From NCBI GenBank assembly GCA_963678085.1, contig OY782680.1:1798001-1862000 (forward strand): 64,000 nucleotides of DNA, written 5' to 3'. The notes beneath the pieces were generated by a model. That model made no database searches. It was not told where the DNA came from and saw nothing but the letters and a program-made list of their open reading frames with translations. Positions within the stretch are counted from its first letter, which is position 1. Each line of letters starts with the position of its first letter. The stretch comes from Aliishimia sp963678085. GTDB lineage: Bacteria; Pseudomonadota; Alphaproteobacteria; Rhodobacterales; Rhodobacteraceae. The position numbers and the translations under genes were made by a program. Shown here in pieces: positions 47,866 to 56,672 of the stretch.

Positions 47866-48804
47866 TTACCTGTGCACAAGCTTTTGCGCCTTGGTCAATT
47901 GGCGTAGACGCCGTGAAAATTTTGGGGCGCTCATGCGTGACGTGACATTAATACAGAGCACCGTAATCAAAGCGGTGCGTTCCTGCTGTTCAAGTTTCGC
48001 CAAAAGTCGCCCCAAATATGGGGGGTAGTCCCGCCGCGCCCGCAAGATACGGCCAAATCGGCTGCGGGTAAGGTCTCCATCAGCGGCCTGGGCGAGGCAT
48101 TCGAACAAAAGCTGCATCTCTAACAGATGTGTTTGCAGATCCGATCCGAAATGATGTGCCGGTAAATGTCTGACATTTGATCCGCGAAATAGGCTCGCAT
48201 GCATCGCGTCAAGCGGCTCTTTGGGATCATAAATCACATAAGCCGCCTTGGCCGCTTCAAGCATATCGGGGGCAAACCCATATCTGTCATTAAAATTCAG
48301 CCGTCTCGAGCTGGGGAACCGTGGATCCCATCCCGCAACATCAGGATCTTGGGAGGCATGCGGGGCCACGCATATGACCGTTGCACCTGGGGCGGCTACC
48401 GAAAATGCAGCCGCCGCGTAACCACAAGCGCCGGCCCCGAAAAATACAACCCGATCATATCGTTCAAAGAAACCACTATCGCTCAAACGATCAAAATATT
48501 GATACAGTTTAGGGGCGCGAAACCAGGTTTCTCCCTCAGAGATCAAGGTTAGGTTAGACCAGCCGAAATCCTTAACCAATTGCCAGCCAAGCGGATTTCC
48601 GCTCTCTTCGGACGCGCGAATGTTGTCCATGGTCTCAAAACTGACTAATAGAGTGCTATCGCCATCAATATATGTGGCAAAGTGATTTGCATCAAGTTTC
48701 TGAAAATAACCGGAACTTTCTGCGATCCGAGCAAGTCGGCGGACCCAATCTTCTTGTTTTAACCCAACAAGAAATCCACCCAATTTCGACGGTTGTTCTT
48801 GCAT
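47866..48804 (-). CDS. Uncharacterised conserved protein
   Basis: 312 residues from MQEQPSKLGGFLVGLKQ; an ATG 36 codons earlier gives a less convincing N-terminus. The centre reads SNLTLISEGETWFRAPKLYQYFDRL, and then RVVFFGAGACGYAAAAFSVAAPGATVI, which looks like an alpha/beta-hydrolase elbow or Rossmann turn. The end has RARRDYPPYLGRLLAKLEQQERTALI. Roseobacters carry many relatives, sometimes labelled phosphoadenosine phosphosulfate reductase without support; I see no reductase signature. It adjoins the glycosyltransferase cluster and may share its role. Confidence 0.6.
   Translation of the reverse strand: MQEQPSKLGGFLVGLKQEDWVRRLARIAESSGYFQKLDANHFATYIDGDSTLLVSFETMDNIRASEESGNPLGWQLVKDFGWSNLTLISEGETWFRAPKLYQYFDRLSDSGFFERYDRVVFFGAGACGYAAAAFSVAAPGATVICVAPHASQDPDVAGWDPRFPSSRRLNFNDRYGFAPDMLEAAKAAYVIYDPKEPLDAMHASLFRGSNVRHLPAHHFGSDLQTHLLEMQLLFECLAQAADGDLTRSRFGRILRARRDYPPYLGRLLAKLEQQERTALITVLCINVTSRMSAPKFSRRLRQLTKAQKLVHR
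48164..48178. repeat. Dispersed palindrome, copy 4
   Basis: AAATGTC-T-GACATTT, perfect and identical to copy 2, but inside a coding region (the uncharacterised protein at 47866-48804). Confidence 0.7.
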
Positions 48805-48938
48805 GACCTCGACCAAATTACCCGATGCAAACCCACATCTGACCAGTGTCACGGTAAAGATATCAATGCAAACTTTCGTAAAATCTTTGGTAAACCTGGA
48901 AACAATCGTCAATTTTTCTTAAAACTGTCTCGGTTGAG

Positions 48939-51236
48939 TTAACTATCAGTATCAAACGTCATCGCGTAGGCGGCGCGTTCCATCGCAGAAAGCTTTAGGG
49001 TTTGAACCTCTTCATATAGAGTTAAGAATTCGGGGTCTTTTTTCAGTTGCCGCACTTTTTCTTTGTGCCAGGCAACCGCTTCAAGATGCAGGGCGCGCAG
49101 TTTCGGATCTGCCAATAATTCGTCGTATTCTTCGCGTAACCTTTTGGAATTACGTAAAATTGATCGATCAGTGTGGTCATTCCAATCCATCCGCAGCCAG
49201 TAGTTTTTCCCAACGCTCCGATCTACATGCAACGCACGACCGCGATCACGTTTGACCAAAAAACTCTCTGCGCTGCGCAACGCGTAATGGTTAAGCTGAA
49301 CTAAATCATAGCCAATCGACTTGGTTGAGCTGCGCCATCCCCGTTCAGCAACTTCACTCGTTATGTTAACCCCTGAGCCATTAACCCACGTTACTTTATC
49401 TCGAAATTCAGGACGCAATTTGTTAGGGCGATGGCCCGACAGCTTCTGATATGCGCCCATGTTTTTTCCCAGTGTTTTAAAGCCCCAAACCGTATGGGGC
49501 TTCGGGCAATAACTTGGCGCACAGCGGGTAAACTGGTCCGTCACAAATCGATCCTCAAATGTCAGACAATTGTTGTGGCCAAATAGACGCCACGTCATAG
49601 CAATGTGACTTGCGTCAGGAACGGCACTGTGCAAGTCAGCGAAGGTTCCATTCCCGCATCGAATGTTAATAAACTCATCGACATCAATGTGAGTAATCCA
49701 GTCAGCTGATTCAACTGCCGGATCGCGCAGTGCAGAATTCAGCGCAAATTGCTGCGGAGAACTGCCCCGCCAATGATCATTTGAACGGTTCAATACAATT
49801 CCCAGAAGATCAAGCCGCCGCAATATCTCGACCGTGTTATCATCACATGAGTTTGTATATATCACAAACCTAGAAGCTCCAATCGCTCGGTGATAGGCAA
49901 TCCACTCCAAAATATACGGGGCTTCATTCTTCATGCAGGCGATAATTAGGTGATTTTTTGTTTCGCCACGCGCTGCTTTTGAAAAGTTGGTATTGCCTCG
50001 GCGTCCGGTTTCATACTCAGCGTCATTATGAGGAGCATAGTTTGACCCTTGGAGACGAAAATAAGATCGAATTGCAGCCGGTGGAAAAATAGATCTCGCG
50101 GTTTCACTTAGGGGCTCGACCTCTTTCTTGCTTACATCTCTATTATACTTCTCAATTCTCCACCAGAAGCTGGCCAGATACTGCGTAGCCCGGAAGCCAT
50201 CACAAGTGGTGGGCTCAGACCAAGAAGAATCTTGCGCGCCATGCGAGAACAACTCCGCTGGAATATGAGGGTCTCTCTTAAGCAAAGTACGGTTGCTCTG
50301 GGAGAAATGTTTGCGTATCGCTCCCATAGAATGAAAAGAAATCGGTGGGCCTTCTGTCGACAGTTCGGCAAGGCACCGTCGCCATAAGTGACTTGGTATC
50401 CTGATAGTCGATTTCTGATTAACATATTGAAAAATATTATTTAATTGTCTTGCGCGGGCTAGTGAGATCGCGGATGGCGGTGGTGGGGGCGTTGCCCTTT
50501 TCGTGTTCAAAGACACTGATGCATCGATGCCAAAGGCGCGGTATATTGAAACAGGCGCGCATGATTGAAATAGTTCACCCGAATTGTATGGAATAAAATC
50601 CAAAGCTCCTGGGCCGAAAACGCCCTCCCAGAAATCTCTCAGAGATAAATAATCAAGCCAAAACGGGCTGGCTTGTGTATGGATGTAGTGCATTGGTTCG
50701 CGTGAGTAAGAACCTGCATGTTCTAAAGCAGCTGACCACCAATCGCTCATCTCTGAGAGATTCATTTCTTGTTGCAGAGATTCTGCTCGCCCGCCCAAAA
50801 CCTGTTCTGCATAAATACGGGGTAGGAGAGATGCTTGCCCGTCAATCCATGCTATAACCTTTATGTCATGGGAGAATCTACGTAGCAAAGATCTCAGTCG
50901 GTGCAATTCTGATTTTCGGTGTACCCAGCACATCTGCCAAGCCGAGAGAATTAGGGAACTGGGTTTATACTTATCTACTTCGTTCTCCAAGTTTTCGCTC
51001 ACGCGTTGCAAAAGGTCGGCTTGCTCGATGTGGCTGTTATATCCCATGACCCCGCGTATTGGGGTGATGTGACCCGGGTCTGTAACGGATTGCCACAGAC
51101 GAGTATGGTTTTTTTCTCCTGGGCTAATGGCAAATCTGATGCCATGTTGGGTGAGTTTTCCCCTATTTTGGGCCAAGATGTGCTGGATTCGTGCGTGTCC
51201 GCATCCTTGTAGCCCGATATGCAGGTAGATGCGCAT
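48939..51236 (-). CDS. Two-domain protein: degenerate sulfotransferase-like N-terminus plus glycosyltransferase 2
   Basis: 765 residues. Residues 1-20 (YLHIGLQGCGHARIQ) match the layout of the sulfotransferase PAPS loop (usually LHIGxxKTGTTxIQ) but lack the Lys-Thr-Gly-Thr residues, so this domain (1-about 330) is probably not an active sulfotransferase. Residues about 429-680 are a GT2_4-type glycosyltransferase with CMKNEAPYILEW and IDVDEF (Asp518, Asp520). It is paralogous to the gene at 51842-52888. The C-terminus is helical and charged. It probably acts on a surface glycan. The gene is visibly more AT-rich than its neighbours. Confidence 0.75.
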   Translation of the reverse strand: MRIYLHIGLQGCGHARIQHILAQNRGKLTQHGIRFAISPGEKNHTRLWQSVTDPGHITPIRGVMGYNSHIEQADLLQRVSENLENEVDKYKPSSLILSAWQMCWVHRKSELHRLRSLLRRFSHDIKVIAWIDGQASLLPRIYAEQVLGGRAESLQQEMNLSEMSDWWSAALEHAGSYSREPMHYIHTQASPFWLDYLSLRDFWEGVFGPGALDFIPYNSGELFQSCAPVSIYRAFGIDASVSLNTKRATPPPPPSAISLARARQLNNIFQYVNQKSTIRIPSHLWRRCLAELSTEGPPISFHSMGAIRKHFSQSNRTLLKRDPHIPAELFSHGAQDSSWSEPTTCDGFRATQYLASFWWRIEKYNRDVSKKEVEPLSETARSIFPPAAIRSYFRLQGSNYAPHNDAEYETGRRGNTNFSKAARGETKNHLIIACMKNEAPYILEWIAYHRAIGASRFVIYTNSCDDNTVEILRRLDLLGIVLNRSNDHWRGSSPQQFALNSALRDPAVESADWITHIDVDEFINIRCGNGTFADLHSAVPDASHIAMTWRLFGHNNCLTFEDRFVTDQFTRCAPSYCPKPHTVWGFKTLGKNMGAYQKLSGHRPNKLRPEFRDKVTWVNGSGVNITSEVAERGWRSSTKSIGYDLVQLNHYALRSAESFLVKRDRGRALHVDRSVGKNYWLRMDWNDHTDRSILRNSKRLREEYDELLADPKLRALHLEAVAWHKEKVRQLKKDPEFLTLYEEVQTLKLSAMERAAYAMTFDTDS
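49557..49571. repeat. Dispersed palindrome, copy 5 (imperfect)
   Basis: AAATGTC-A-GACAATT (complement AATTGTC-T-GACATTT) inside the glycosyltransferase fusion gene. The core is intact; the outer pairs are mixed types from copies 1 and 2. Confidence 0.55.
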
Positions 51237-51240
51237 TTCT

Positions 51241-51861
51241 TTATATTCGCTTTCGATTTCTATTTGCGCGTCCCCACCAAGGAAAGTCGCGATCTAAATG
51301 TGCAGCAAGTTGGGAGCCAGAGTCTTCCAGGTCGAGGTGCAGTTCGAGATATCTGGGCTCGCCTTTGAAAAACCTACGCAGCCCTTCGTAATGCGCATCT
51401 ATCCACTTTTCCCTTTCTTTTGTGGTTTCTCCGTATCCATGCGGTAATCCAGGTATATTCGCGCCGGGGATCCTCTCCGTTCCCAGGTTTGACCACTTCA
51501 ATATAGAGCGGGCTGTTCTTTGAGTGTTTCGCCGGGTAGCTACAAATAACACAGATGGGTGAAATCTTTCGATTGCTTCAATCATTCCCCAATCGGTTTG
51601 AGGCCACAGGGATAATCCATCTCGTTGGCAAGACATTTCGGAAATTGCTGTGAAATCTGGGAAGAGCGCTGCTGGGTCGCCGGTTTGAAAGTAGCCGCGA
51701 TATAGGAGGTCTGCAATATACGATCCGTGTAATGATCTTTGTTTTGTTTGGTATGGGCGAATTCGGTAGTCTGCAACTTTGTAGCCAGCTGCTTTTAGGG
51801 CGCGGGCTAGGGTTGTTGTTCCAGATTTAGGTAGGCCAAGGTTAACGACTTGTAAGGTCAT
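51241..51861 (-). CDS. Sulfotransferase family protein
   Basis: 206 residues from MTLQVVNLGLPKSGTTTLARALKAAGY. Residues 11-17 (PKSGTTT) form an intact PAPS 5'-phosphosulfate loop. VLFVATRRNTQRTARSILKWS supplies the 3'-phosphate-binding Arg/Ser region. It is cytosolic, with no signal peptide. It probably sulfates a glycan made by the flanking glycosyltransferases. It overlaps the upstream glycosyltransferase by 20 bases and is five bases ahead of the fusion gene. Confidence 0.82.
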   Translation of the reverse strand: MTLQVVNLGLPKSGTTTLARALKAAGYKVADYRIRPYQTKQRSLHGSYIADLLYRGYFQTGDPAALFPDFTAISEMSCQRDGLSLWPQTDWGMIEAIERFHPSVLFVATRRNTQRTARSILKWSNLGTERIPGANIPGLPHGYGETTKEREKWIDAHYEGLRRFFKGEPRYLELHLDLEDSGSQLAAHLDRDFPWWGRANRNRKRI

Positions 51862-52888
51862 CTGGCAACCCAAGCATACTTATCAGTTTAGCTTCATTCG
51901 GAGGAATTTTTGTCAGGTTTTGAAGATCTGAGTATAACTTAAGAAACTGGCTTTGTGATTTTAGTTTTTGAATTTTTTCGATGTGCCTATTCACGGCTTG
52001 CGTGTGAAGCTCTGCAATTTCAGGGATAGATTTTAGATCTGATAGCTTATCCCGCAGTTCTCCTTGATATCTCAAGATACTATTGTCGAAATACGCATTG
52101 TCATTTCTTTTCTGCCAGTAATTTGTGTCAAAGGGGCGACCTTCTCTGTTTACATCACCGCGCTCGTTTTTGACCAGATAGCTATCGAGTGAGCGCAGCG
52201 CATAGTGATTTAGTGTCGCGAAACTTCGTGATCCGCGTGCCGTGAATTTTCTGATACGCTTCTTCGTCGTTGCATGGAAGAATCTATGAGGAACCGGGCG
52301 ACCACTGCCGTCGGTCCAGTCTGGGTGATCATTTGGCGGCAGTTTTTGCGGAAGGAAGGGGCGATGTGCACCAAAATAGTGTAAGGGAAAATCGCACCTG
52401 GTGAGGGTCTTCACCTCGATTGCGGTGTCATCATCGAGTATATCTGGATTATGTGAGTATAAAAATTGTTCAATGATCGGTGTATCTTCAAACGAATATA
52501 TATCGTTATTTGAGAAATACTGGAAATGCAAAGATATTGCATGGGGATTCCCGCAGGCTTCGATGAGGTCTGGGATACGGTGGGCTCCTACATGGATGTT
52601 CAGGAATTCGTCCACATCTGCGACCCAGACCCAATCTGCGTTTGCCACGACTGGTTGCTTTTGCGCGTCTTTTAACGCCTCCATCTGATAGGCTCGGCCT
52701 TTAGCTGGGTTTGGCAAATGCCGGACAATTCCCTTTTGCGCCAGCGCGTCCAGTAACAGATCTGTTCCATCGTCGCAGTCGTTTGAATAGAAAAGAAAAT
52801 CGGTCACACCAATGATGTGATTGAAGGCGATCCACTCCAGTAGGAACGGGCCTTCATTTTTGACGCATGTGACGGCGGTGATGTTCAT
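51842..52888 (-). CDS. Glycosyltransferase family 2 protein (GT2_4 type)
   Basis: 348 residues from MNITAVTCVKNEGPFLLEWIAFNH. The KNE motif at 10-12, SNDCDDGTDLL at 35-45 and VADVDEFLNIH (Asp91, Asp93) form the nucleotide-sugar and metal site. LNHYALRSLDSYLVKNERG is shared almost word for word with the fusion protein at 48939-51236. The C-terminus is charged and helical. It is the first gene of the three-gene leftward cluster. Substrate is unknown; cell-surface or extracellular polysaccharide is likely. Confidence 0.85.
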   Translation of the reverse strand: MNITAVTCVKNEGPFLLEWIAFNHIIGVTDFLFYSNDCDDGTDLLLDALAQKGIVRHLPNPAKGRAYQMEALKDAQKQPVVANADWVWVADVDEFLNIHVGAHRIPDLIEACGNPHAISLHFQYFSNNDIYSFEDTPIIEQFLYSHNPDILDDDTAIEVKTLTRCDFPLHYFGAHRPFLPQKLPPNDHPDWTDGSGRPVPHRFFHATTKKRIRKFTARGSRSFATLNHYALRSLDSYLVKNERGDVNREGRPFDTNYWQKRNDNAYFDNSILRYQGELRDKLSDLKSIPEIAELHTQAVNRHIEKIQKLKSQSQFLKLYSDLQNLTKIPPNEAKLISMLGLPDDLTSR

Positions 52889-53028
52889 TTGGGCAGTTCT
52901 AAACCGGGTGTTAACCATGTTTAAAGGCGGAAATCTTTACATTTGGTTTACGATCTACACCTTTCGTCGCTCTTCGCTTGACCTATGCTGTTTGGCATGC
53001 AGGGTTAACGTATGAAATGGAGGGGTGT

Positions 53029-53931
53029 ATGAGCTTTAACACTATTGACGACGCGCAAGCTGCATTGGCGCAGACAGGATATGTTTGTGGGCGGGATCTT
53101 GCGACTGTGGTGTTTTTGTCACTAAAGCTTGGCCGTCCTCTATTCTTAGAAGGCGAGGCCGGTGTTGGGAAAACCGAAATTGCCAAGGCGCTTGCTGCCT
53201 GTTTGGGGCGTAAGCTCATCCGTCTGCAATGTTATGAGGGGCTGGATGCTGCGACAGCCGTGTATGAGTGGAATTTTCCCGCGCAAATGGTGGCTATTCG
53301 CAGCGCTGAGGCGGCAGGCGGCGCCGATAAAAGCGCCTTGCAGGCGGAGCTATTTTCCGATGAATACCTAATAGAACGCCCCTTGCTTGAGGCGATGCGC
53401 GCCGATCCGGCAGGCGCGCCGGTTTTGCTGATTGACGAGCTTGATCGCACCGATGAGCCGTTCGAGGCGTTTTTGCTTGAGGCTCTATCGGATTTTCAGG
53501 TTACGATTCCTGAGCTGGGCACGATCAAAGCGCCCGAGCCCCCTATTGTGATCTTGACCTCGAATCGCACGCGTGAGGTGCATGATGCGCTGAAACGGCG
53601 TTGCCTCTATCATTGGGTCGATTACCCGGATTTTGCGCGCGAGATGCAGATTTTGAATGCGCGCGCGCCGGAGGTGGCTGAGGGGCTGAGCCGCGAGGTG
53701 GTGGCGTTTGTGCAGCGGCTGCGGACCGAGGATTTGTTCAAGAAACCAGGCGTGGCAGAAACGATTGATTGGGCCAAGTGCTTGCTGGCGCTGGATGTGA
53801 TTAACCTTTCGCCTGAGGTGATTGCAGACACGCTTGGGGCAATTTTGAAGTATCAAGATGATATTCAAAAGCTCGAAGGCTCTGAGGCTAAGCGGATTTT
53901 GGAAGAGGCGCGGGCGGGCCTGGATGCCTGA
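53029..53931 (+). CDS. MoxR-family AAA ATPase
   Basis: 300 residues from MSFNTIDDAQAALAQTGYV; GGAGGGG six bases upstream fixes this ATG. Walker A EGEAGVGKTE (residues about 41-50), Walker B VLLIDELDRTDE, sensor 1 ILTSNRTREV, and an arginine finger in LKRRCLYHW are all present. The MoxR family matures metalloenzymes; with the following CoxE-type VWA protein it forms the CoxD/CoxE-like chaperone pair known from molybdenum hydroxylases. No target enzyme is visible here. Confidence 0.9.
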   Translation: MSFNTIDDAQAALAQTGYVCGRDLATVVFLSLKLGRPLFLEGEAGVGKTEIAKALAACLGRKLIRLQCYEGLDAATAVYEWNFPAQMVAIRSAEAAGGADKSALQAELFSDEYLIERPLLEAMRADPAGAPVLLIDELDRTDEPFEAFLLEALSDFQVTIPELGTIKAPEPPIVILTSNRTREVHDALKRRCLYHWVDYPDFAREMQILNARAPEVAEGLSREVVAFVQRLRTEDLFKKPGVAETIDWAKCLLALDVINLSPEVIADTLGAILKYQDDIQKLEGSEAKRILEEARAGLDA

Positions 53932-55177
53932 ATTTCCTAAGCTAGATCTGCCGGAAAATCCGAAGCTGGCGGGTAATATCATGCATTTTGCGCGCGCGCT
54001 CAGGCGAGCGGGTTTGCCTATTGGGCCGGGGCGGGTGATTGACGCAGTGCGCGCTGTTCAGGCGGCGGGGTTTACCGAAAAGGCGGATTTTTTCTATGCG
54101 CTCCAGGCCTGTTTTGTGTCTAAGCCAGAGCAGCGCCGGGTTTATGCGCAGATCTTTCGGCTCTATTGGCGAGACCCGCGTTATCTGGAACATATGATGT
54201 CGATGATGTTGCCTGCGATCCGTGGCGTGCAAGAAGAGCGTGCGGCGCAATCGGCGGAAAAGCGCGCGGCAGAGGCGCTTTTGGATGGGATGGGCGAGGC
54301 GCCGGAAGAGTTTGAGGTGCCAGAAGACGAGGGCACTCAGATCGAGATTGATGCCTCCTTGACCATCAGCCGCGAGGAAAAGCTGAAGAGTTTGGATTTT
54401 GAGCAGATGAGCGTTGATGAGGTGGCCGAGGCCAAGCGTATGCTCGCGAAACTGTCGCTGCCGGTTGATCCGATGCGTTCGCGCCGCACCAAATCTAGTC
54501 CTTTGGGCAGGCGTGTTGATGCGGCTCGGACGTTGCGCGCCTCCATGCGGCAGGGGGGACAGTTATATCAAATTGCGCATAAAACGCCGCGCATTCGTTG
54601 GCCAAATTTGGTGGTGCTTTGCGATATTTCGGGCTCGATGAGCCAATATTCGCGCATGGTGCTGCATTTTCTGCACGCGGTTTCCAACACCAAAGGGCAG
54701 GGCTGGGCGCAGGTGCATGCCTTTACCTTTGGCACGCGGCTGACCAATATTACCCGGCATTTGAAGCAACGCGATGTGGATGCCGCTTTGAAAGCTGCCG
54801 GGGCTGAGGCGCAAGATTGGGAGGGCGGCACGCGCATTGGTGAGTGTATTGAGAGCTTTAATCGCAATTGGTCGCGCCGCGTCTTAGGGCAGGGGGCGGT
54901 TGTGCTGTTGATCACCGATGGGCTGGACCGGGGCGCGCCGGAGGCATTGCGGGCGCAAGTGCAGCGGCTGCAACTTTCTTCTAAGCGCCTTATATGGCTG
55001 AACCCGTTGCTACGTTGGGAAGGATTCGCACCAAAGGCGGCTGGGATCGCGGCGATGCTCCCTTTCGTGGATAGTTTTCGCGCGGGTCACTCGATCGCAT
55101 CGCTCGAGGATCTTGCGCAGGCGATTTCATCGAAAACGGATCAAGGGGAAAAGGCGCGCCTCATGAGCTTGTTGTGA
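53924..55177 (+). CDS. VWA domain protein, CoxE-like
   Basis: 417 residues from MPEFPKLDLPENPKLAGNIM, overlapping the MoxR gene by eight bases. The N-terminal helical half (HFARALRRAGLPIGPGRV, FYALQACFVSK) is characteristic of CoxE. The C-terminal VWA domain carries the MIDAS motif CDISGSMSQYS and a later ITDGLDRG. It works with the MoxR ATPase as a metal-cofactor or complex-assembly chaperone. It is full length. Confidence 0.9.
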   Translation: MPEFPKLDLPENPKLAGNIMHFARALRRAGLPIGPGRVIDAVRAVQAAGFTEKADFFYALQACFVSKPEQRRVYAQIFRLYWRDPRYLEHMMSMMLPAIRGVQEERAAQSAEKRAAEALLDGMGEAPEEFEVPEDEGTQIEIDASLTISREEKLKSLDFEQMSVDEVAEAKRMLAKLSLPVDPMRSRRTKSSPLGRRVDAARTLRASMRQGGQLYQIAHKTPRIRWPNLVVLCDISGSMSQYSRMVLHFLHAVSNTKGQGWAQVHAFTFGTRLTNITRHLKQRDVDAALKAAGAEAQDWEGGTRIGECIESFNRNWSRRVLGQGAVVLLITDGLDRGAPEALRAQVQRLQLSSKRLIWLNPLLRWEGFAPKAAGIAAMLPFVDSFRAGHSIASLEDLAQAISSKTDQGEKARLMSLL

Positions 55178-55379
55178 AAAAATGACCGCGCACAAAGGCG
55201 CGGCCAAGTCTGACAGGGAGGAAGTCATCCCGAGACCAGGAGGACATATCGGCCTCGGAATGTCTTTAGGTTCACATCAAAAGGTTAATATTTAGTACCT
55301 TCTACGTCCGGTTGTGGGTGGCGAAACAGGGAAAAATTTACGAAAATACTGTATTTCGCGCGCCACCCTCAAGCATGGG

Positions 55380-56672
55380 CTATTTTTCAGGGATGAGCCC
55401 CCGCGGGCTAAAACGCAGCACAAGCAGCAAAATCAGCCCCATGGTCAGCAGGCGCATATGGGCGGCGCTCTCTAACAGGTGCGTTTTTAGCCAGAACCCA
55501 TCGCTCATTCCCAGGGTGATCACTTGCATGAGCCAGAGGCCAATGACTTCGACTTGGACCCAGAGGAACCAAATCAGAAAGCCGCCCAGCACCGCGCCGA
55601 AATTGTTGCCAGAGCCGCCCACGATCACCATAACCCAAATCAAGAAGGTAAAGCGCAGCGGTTGATAGGAGGTCGGCGCGAGCAGCCCATCAAGCGTGGT
55701 CATCATCGCCCCGCCCAGACCGCAAATCGCAGAGCCCAGGATGAAGATCTGCAAATGGCGCGCAGTGACGTTCTTGCCCATGGCCTCAGAAGCGACTTCA
55801 TTATCACGGATCGCGCGCATCATCCGCCCCCAAGGGGATTTCAAGGCCAGCTGCGCCATGACCAGCAAGATGACCAGCACGCCTGTGAAGAGCAAAGAAT
55901 AGCCGATCTTGACATAAAGCGTTGAGGCCGTCACCGGATCCAGGCCCATGCCCGCTGCGCGTTCAACAAAGCTGGCGGAGTTTTGCAGATCAATCTCATT
56001 GGGCACCGGGCGCGGGATTCCGTTGACGTTTTTCACCCCGCGCGCCAGCCAATCCTCGTTTTTCATGATATAGATAATGATCTCAGCAATACCGAGCGTG
56101 GCAATCGCCAGATAATCCGAGCGCAGCCCCAGCGCGGTTTTCCCGATAATCCAAGCAGCCCCAGCCGCCAACACGCCGCCAATGGGCCATGCGATGAGCA
56201 CCGGCAGTCCGAGCCCGCCTAGATAGCCTTCGCGCGCGGGGTTGACCGCCTCAATCGCGCCTGCGGCCGGATCAAAGAGGGCGCGGTAGACGAAAAAGCC
56301 CAGCAGCAGAACCGTCGCAACGCCAGCGGCGCGCGCCAACCCCGCAGGCAGGCGTGTCCAGGCCAAGACAGCCGCCACAATCGCGAGTGCCCCAAAGAGC
56401 AGCGCGCCAAGCATGCGCAGCCCGCCAGCGCTCCAAGCCTCAGGCACCGGGGGCATTGACACCAGCACAGTCGCCAGCCCGCCAAGCGCCACAAAACCCA
56501 TCACGCCCACATTAAACAGCCCGGCAAAGCCCCATTGCAGGTTCACGCCCAAGGCCATAACCGCCGAGATCAACCCCATATTCAGGATCAAAATCGCCGA
56601 GTTCCAACTTTGCGTGAAGCCTGTCAGCGCGATCAGAGCAAACACAGCGGCAAATAAAAGCGCCTCTCTCAT
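55380..56672 (-). CDS. livM: Branched-chain amino acid ABC transporter permease LivM
   Basis: 430 residues from MREALLFAAVFALIALTGF; a GTG/ATG further upstream lies within livH. About ten hydrophobic segments. Family motifs are MALGVNLQWGFAGLFNVG near the start, LRSDYLAIATLGIAEI in the middle and the EAMGKNVTARHLQIFILGSAICGLGGAM coupling loop. It is longer than the roughly 320-residue average because of an insertion between the first blocks. It is the last gene of the liv operon; 202 bases of weakly structured sequence follow. Confidence 0.9.
   Translation of the reverse strand: MREALLFAAVFALIALTGFTQSWNSAILILNMGLISAVMALGVNLQWGFAGLFNVGVMGFVALGGLATVLVSMPPVPEAWSAGGLRMLGALLFGALAIVAAVLAWTRLPAGLARAAGVATVLLLGFFVYRALFDPAAGAIEAVNPAREGYLGGLGLPVLIAWPIGGVLAAGAAWIIGKTALGLRSDYLAIATLGIAEIIIYIMKNEDWLARGVKNVNGIPRPVPNEIDLQNSASFVERAAGMGLDPVTASTLYVKIGYSLLFTGVLVILLVMAQLALKSPWGRMMRAIRDNEVASEAMGKNVTARHLQIFILGSAICGLGGAMMTTLDGLLAPTSYQPLRFTFLIWVMVIVGGSGNNFGAVLGGFLIWFLWVQVEVIGLWLMQVITLGMSDGFWLKTHLLESAAHMRLLTMGLILLLVLRFSPRGLIPEK

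Noticed and set aside
55186..55203. Hairpin CCGCGC/GCGCGG after coxE as a terminator
   Set aside because: The stem is present but no T tract follows on either strand, so it was not listed as a terminator.
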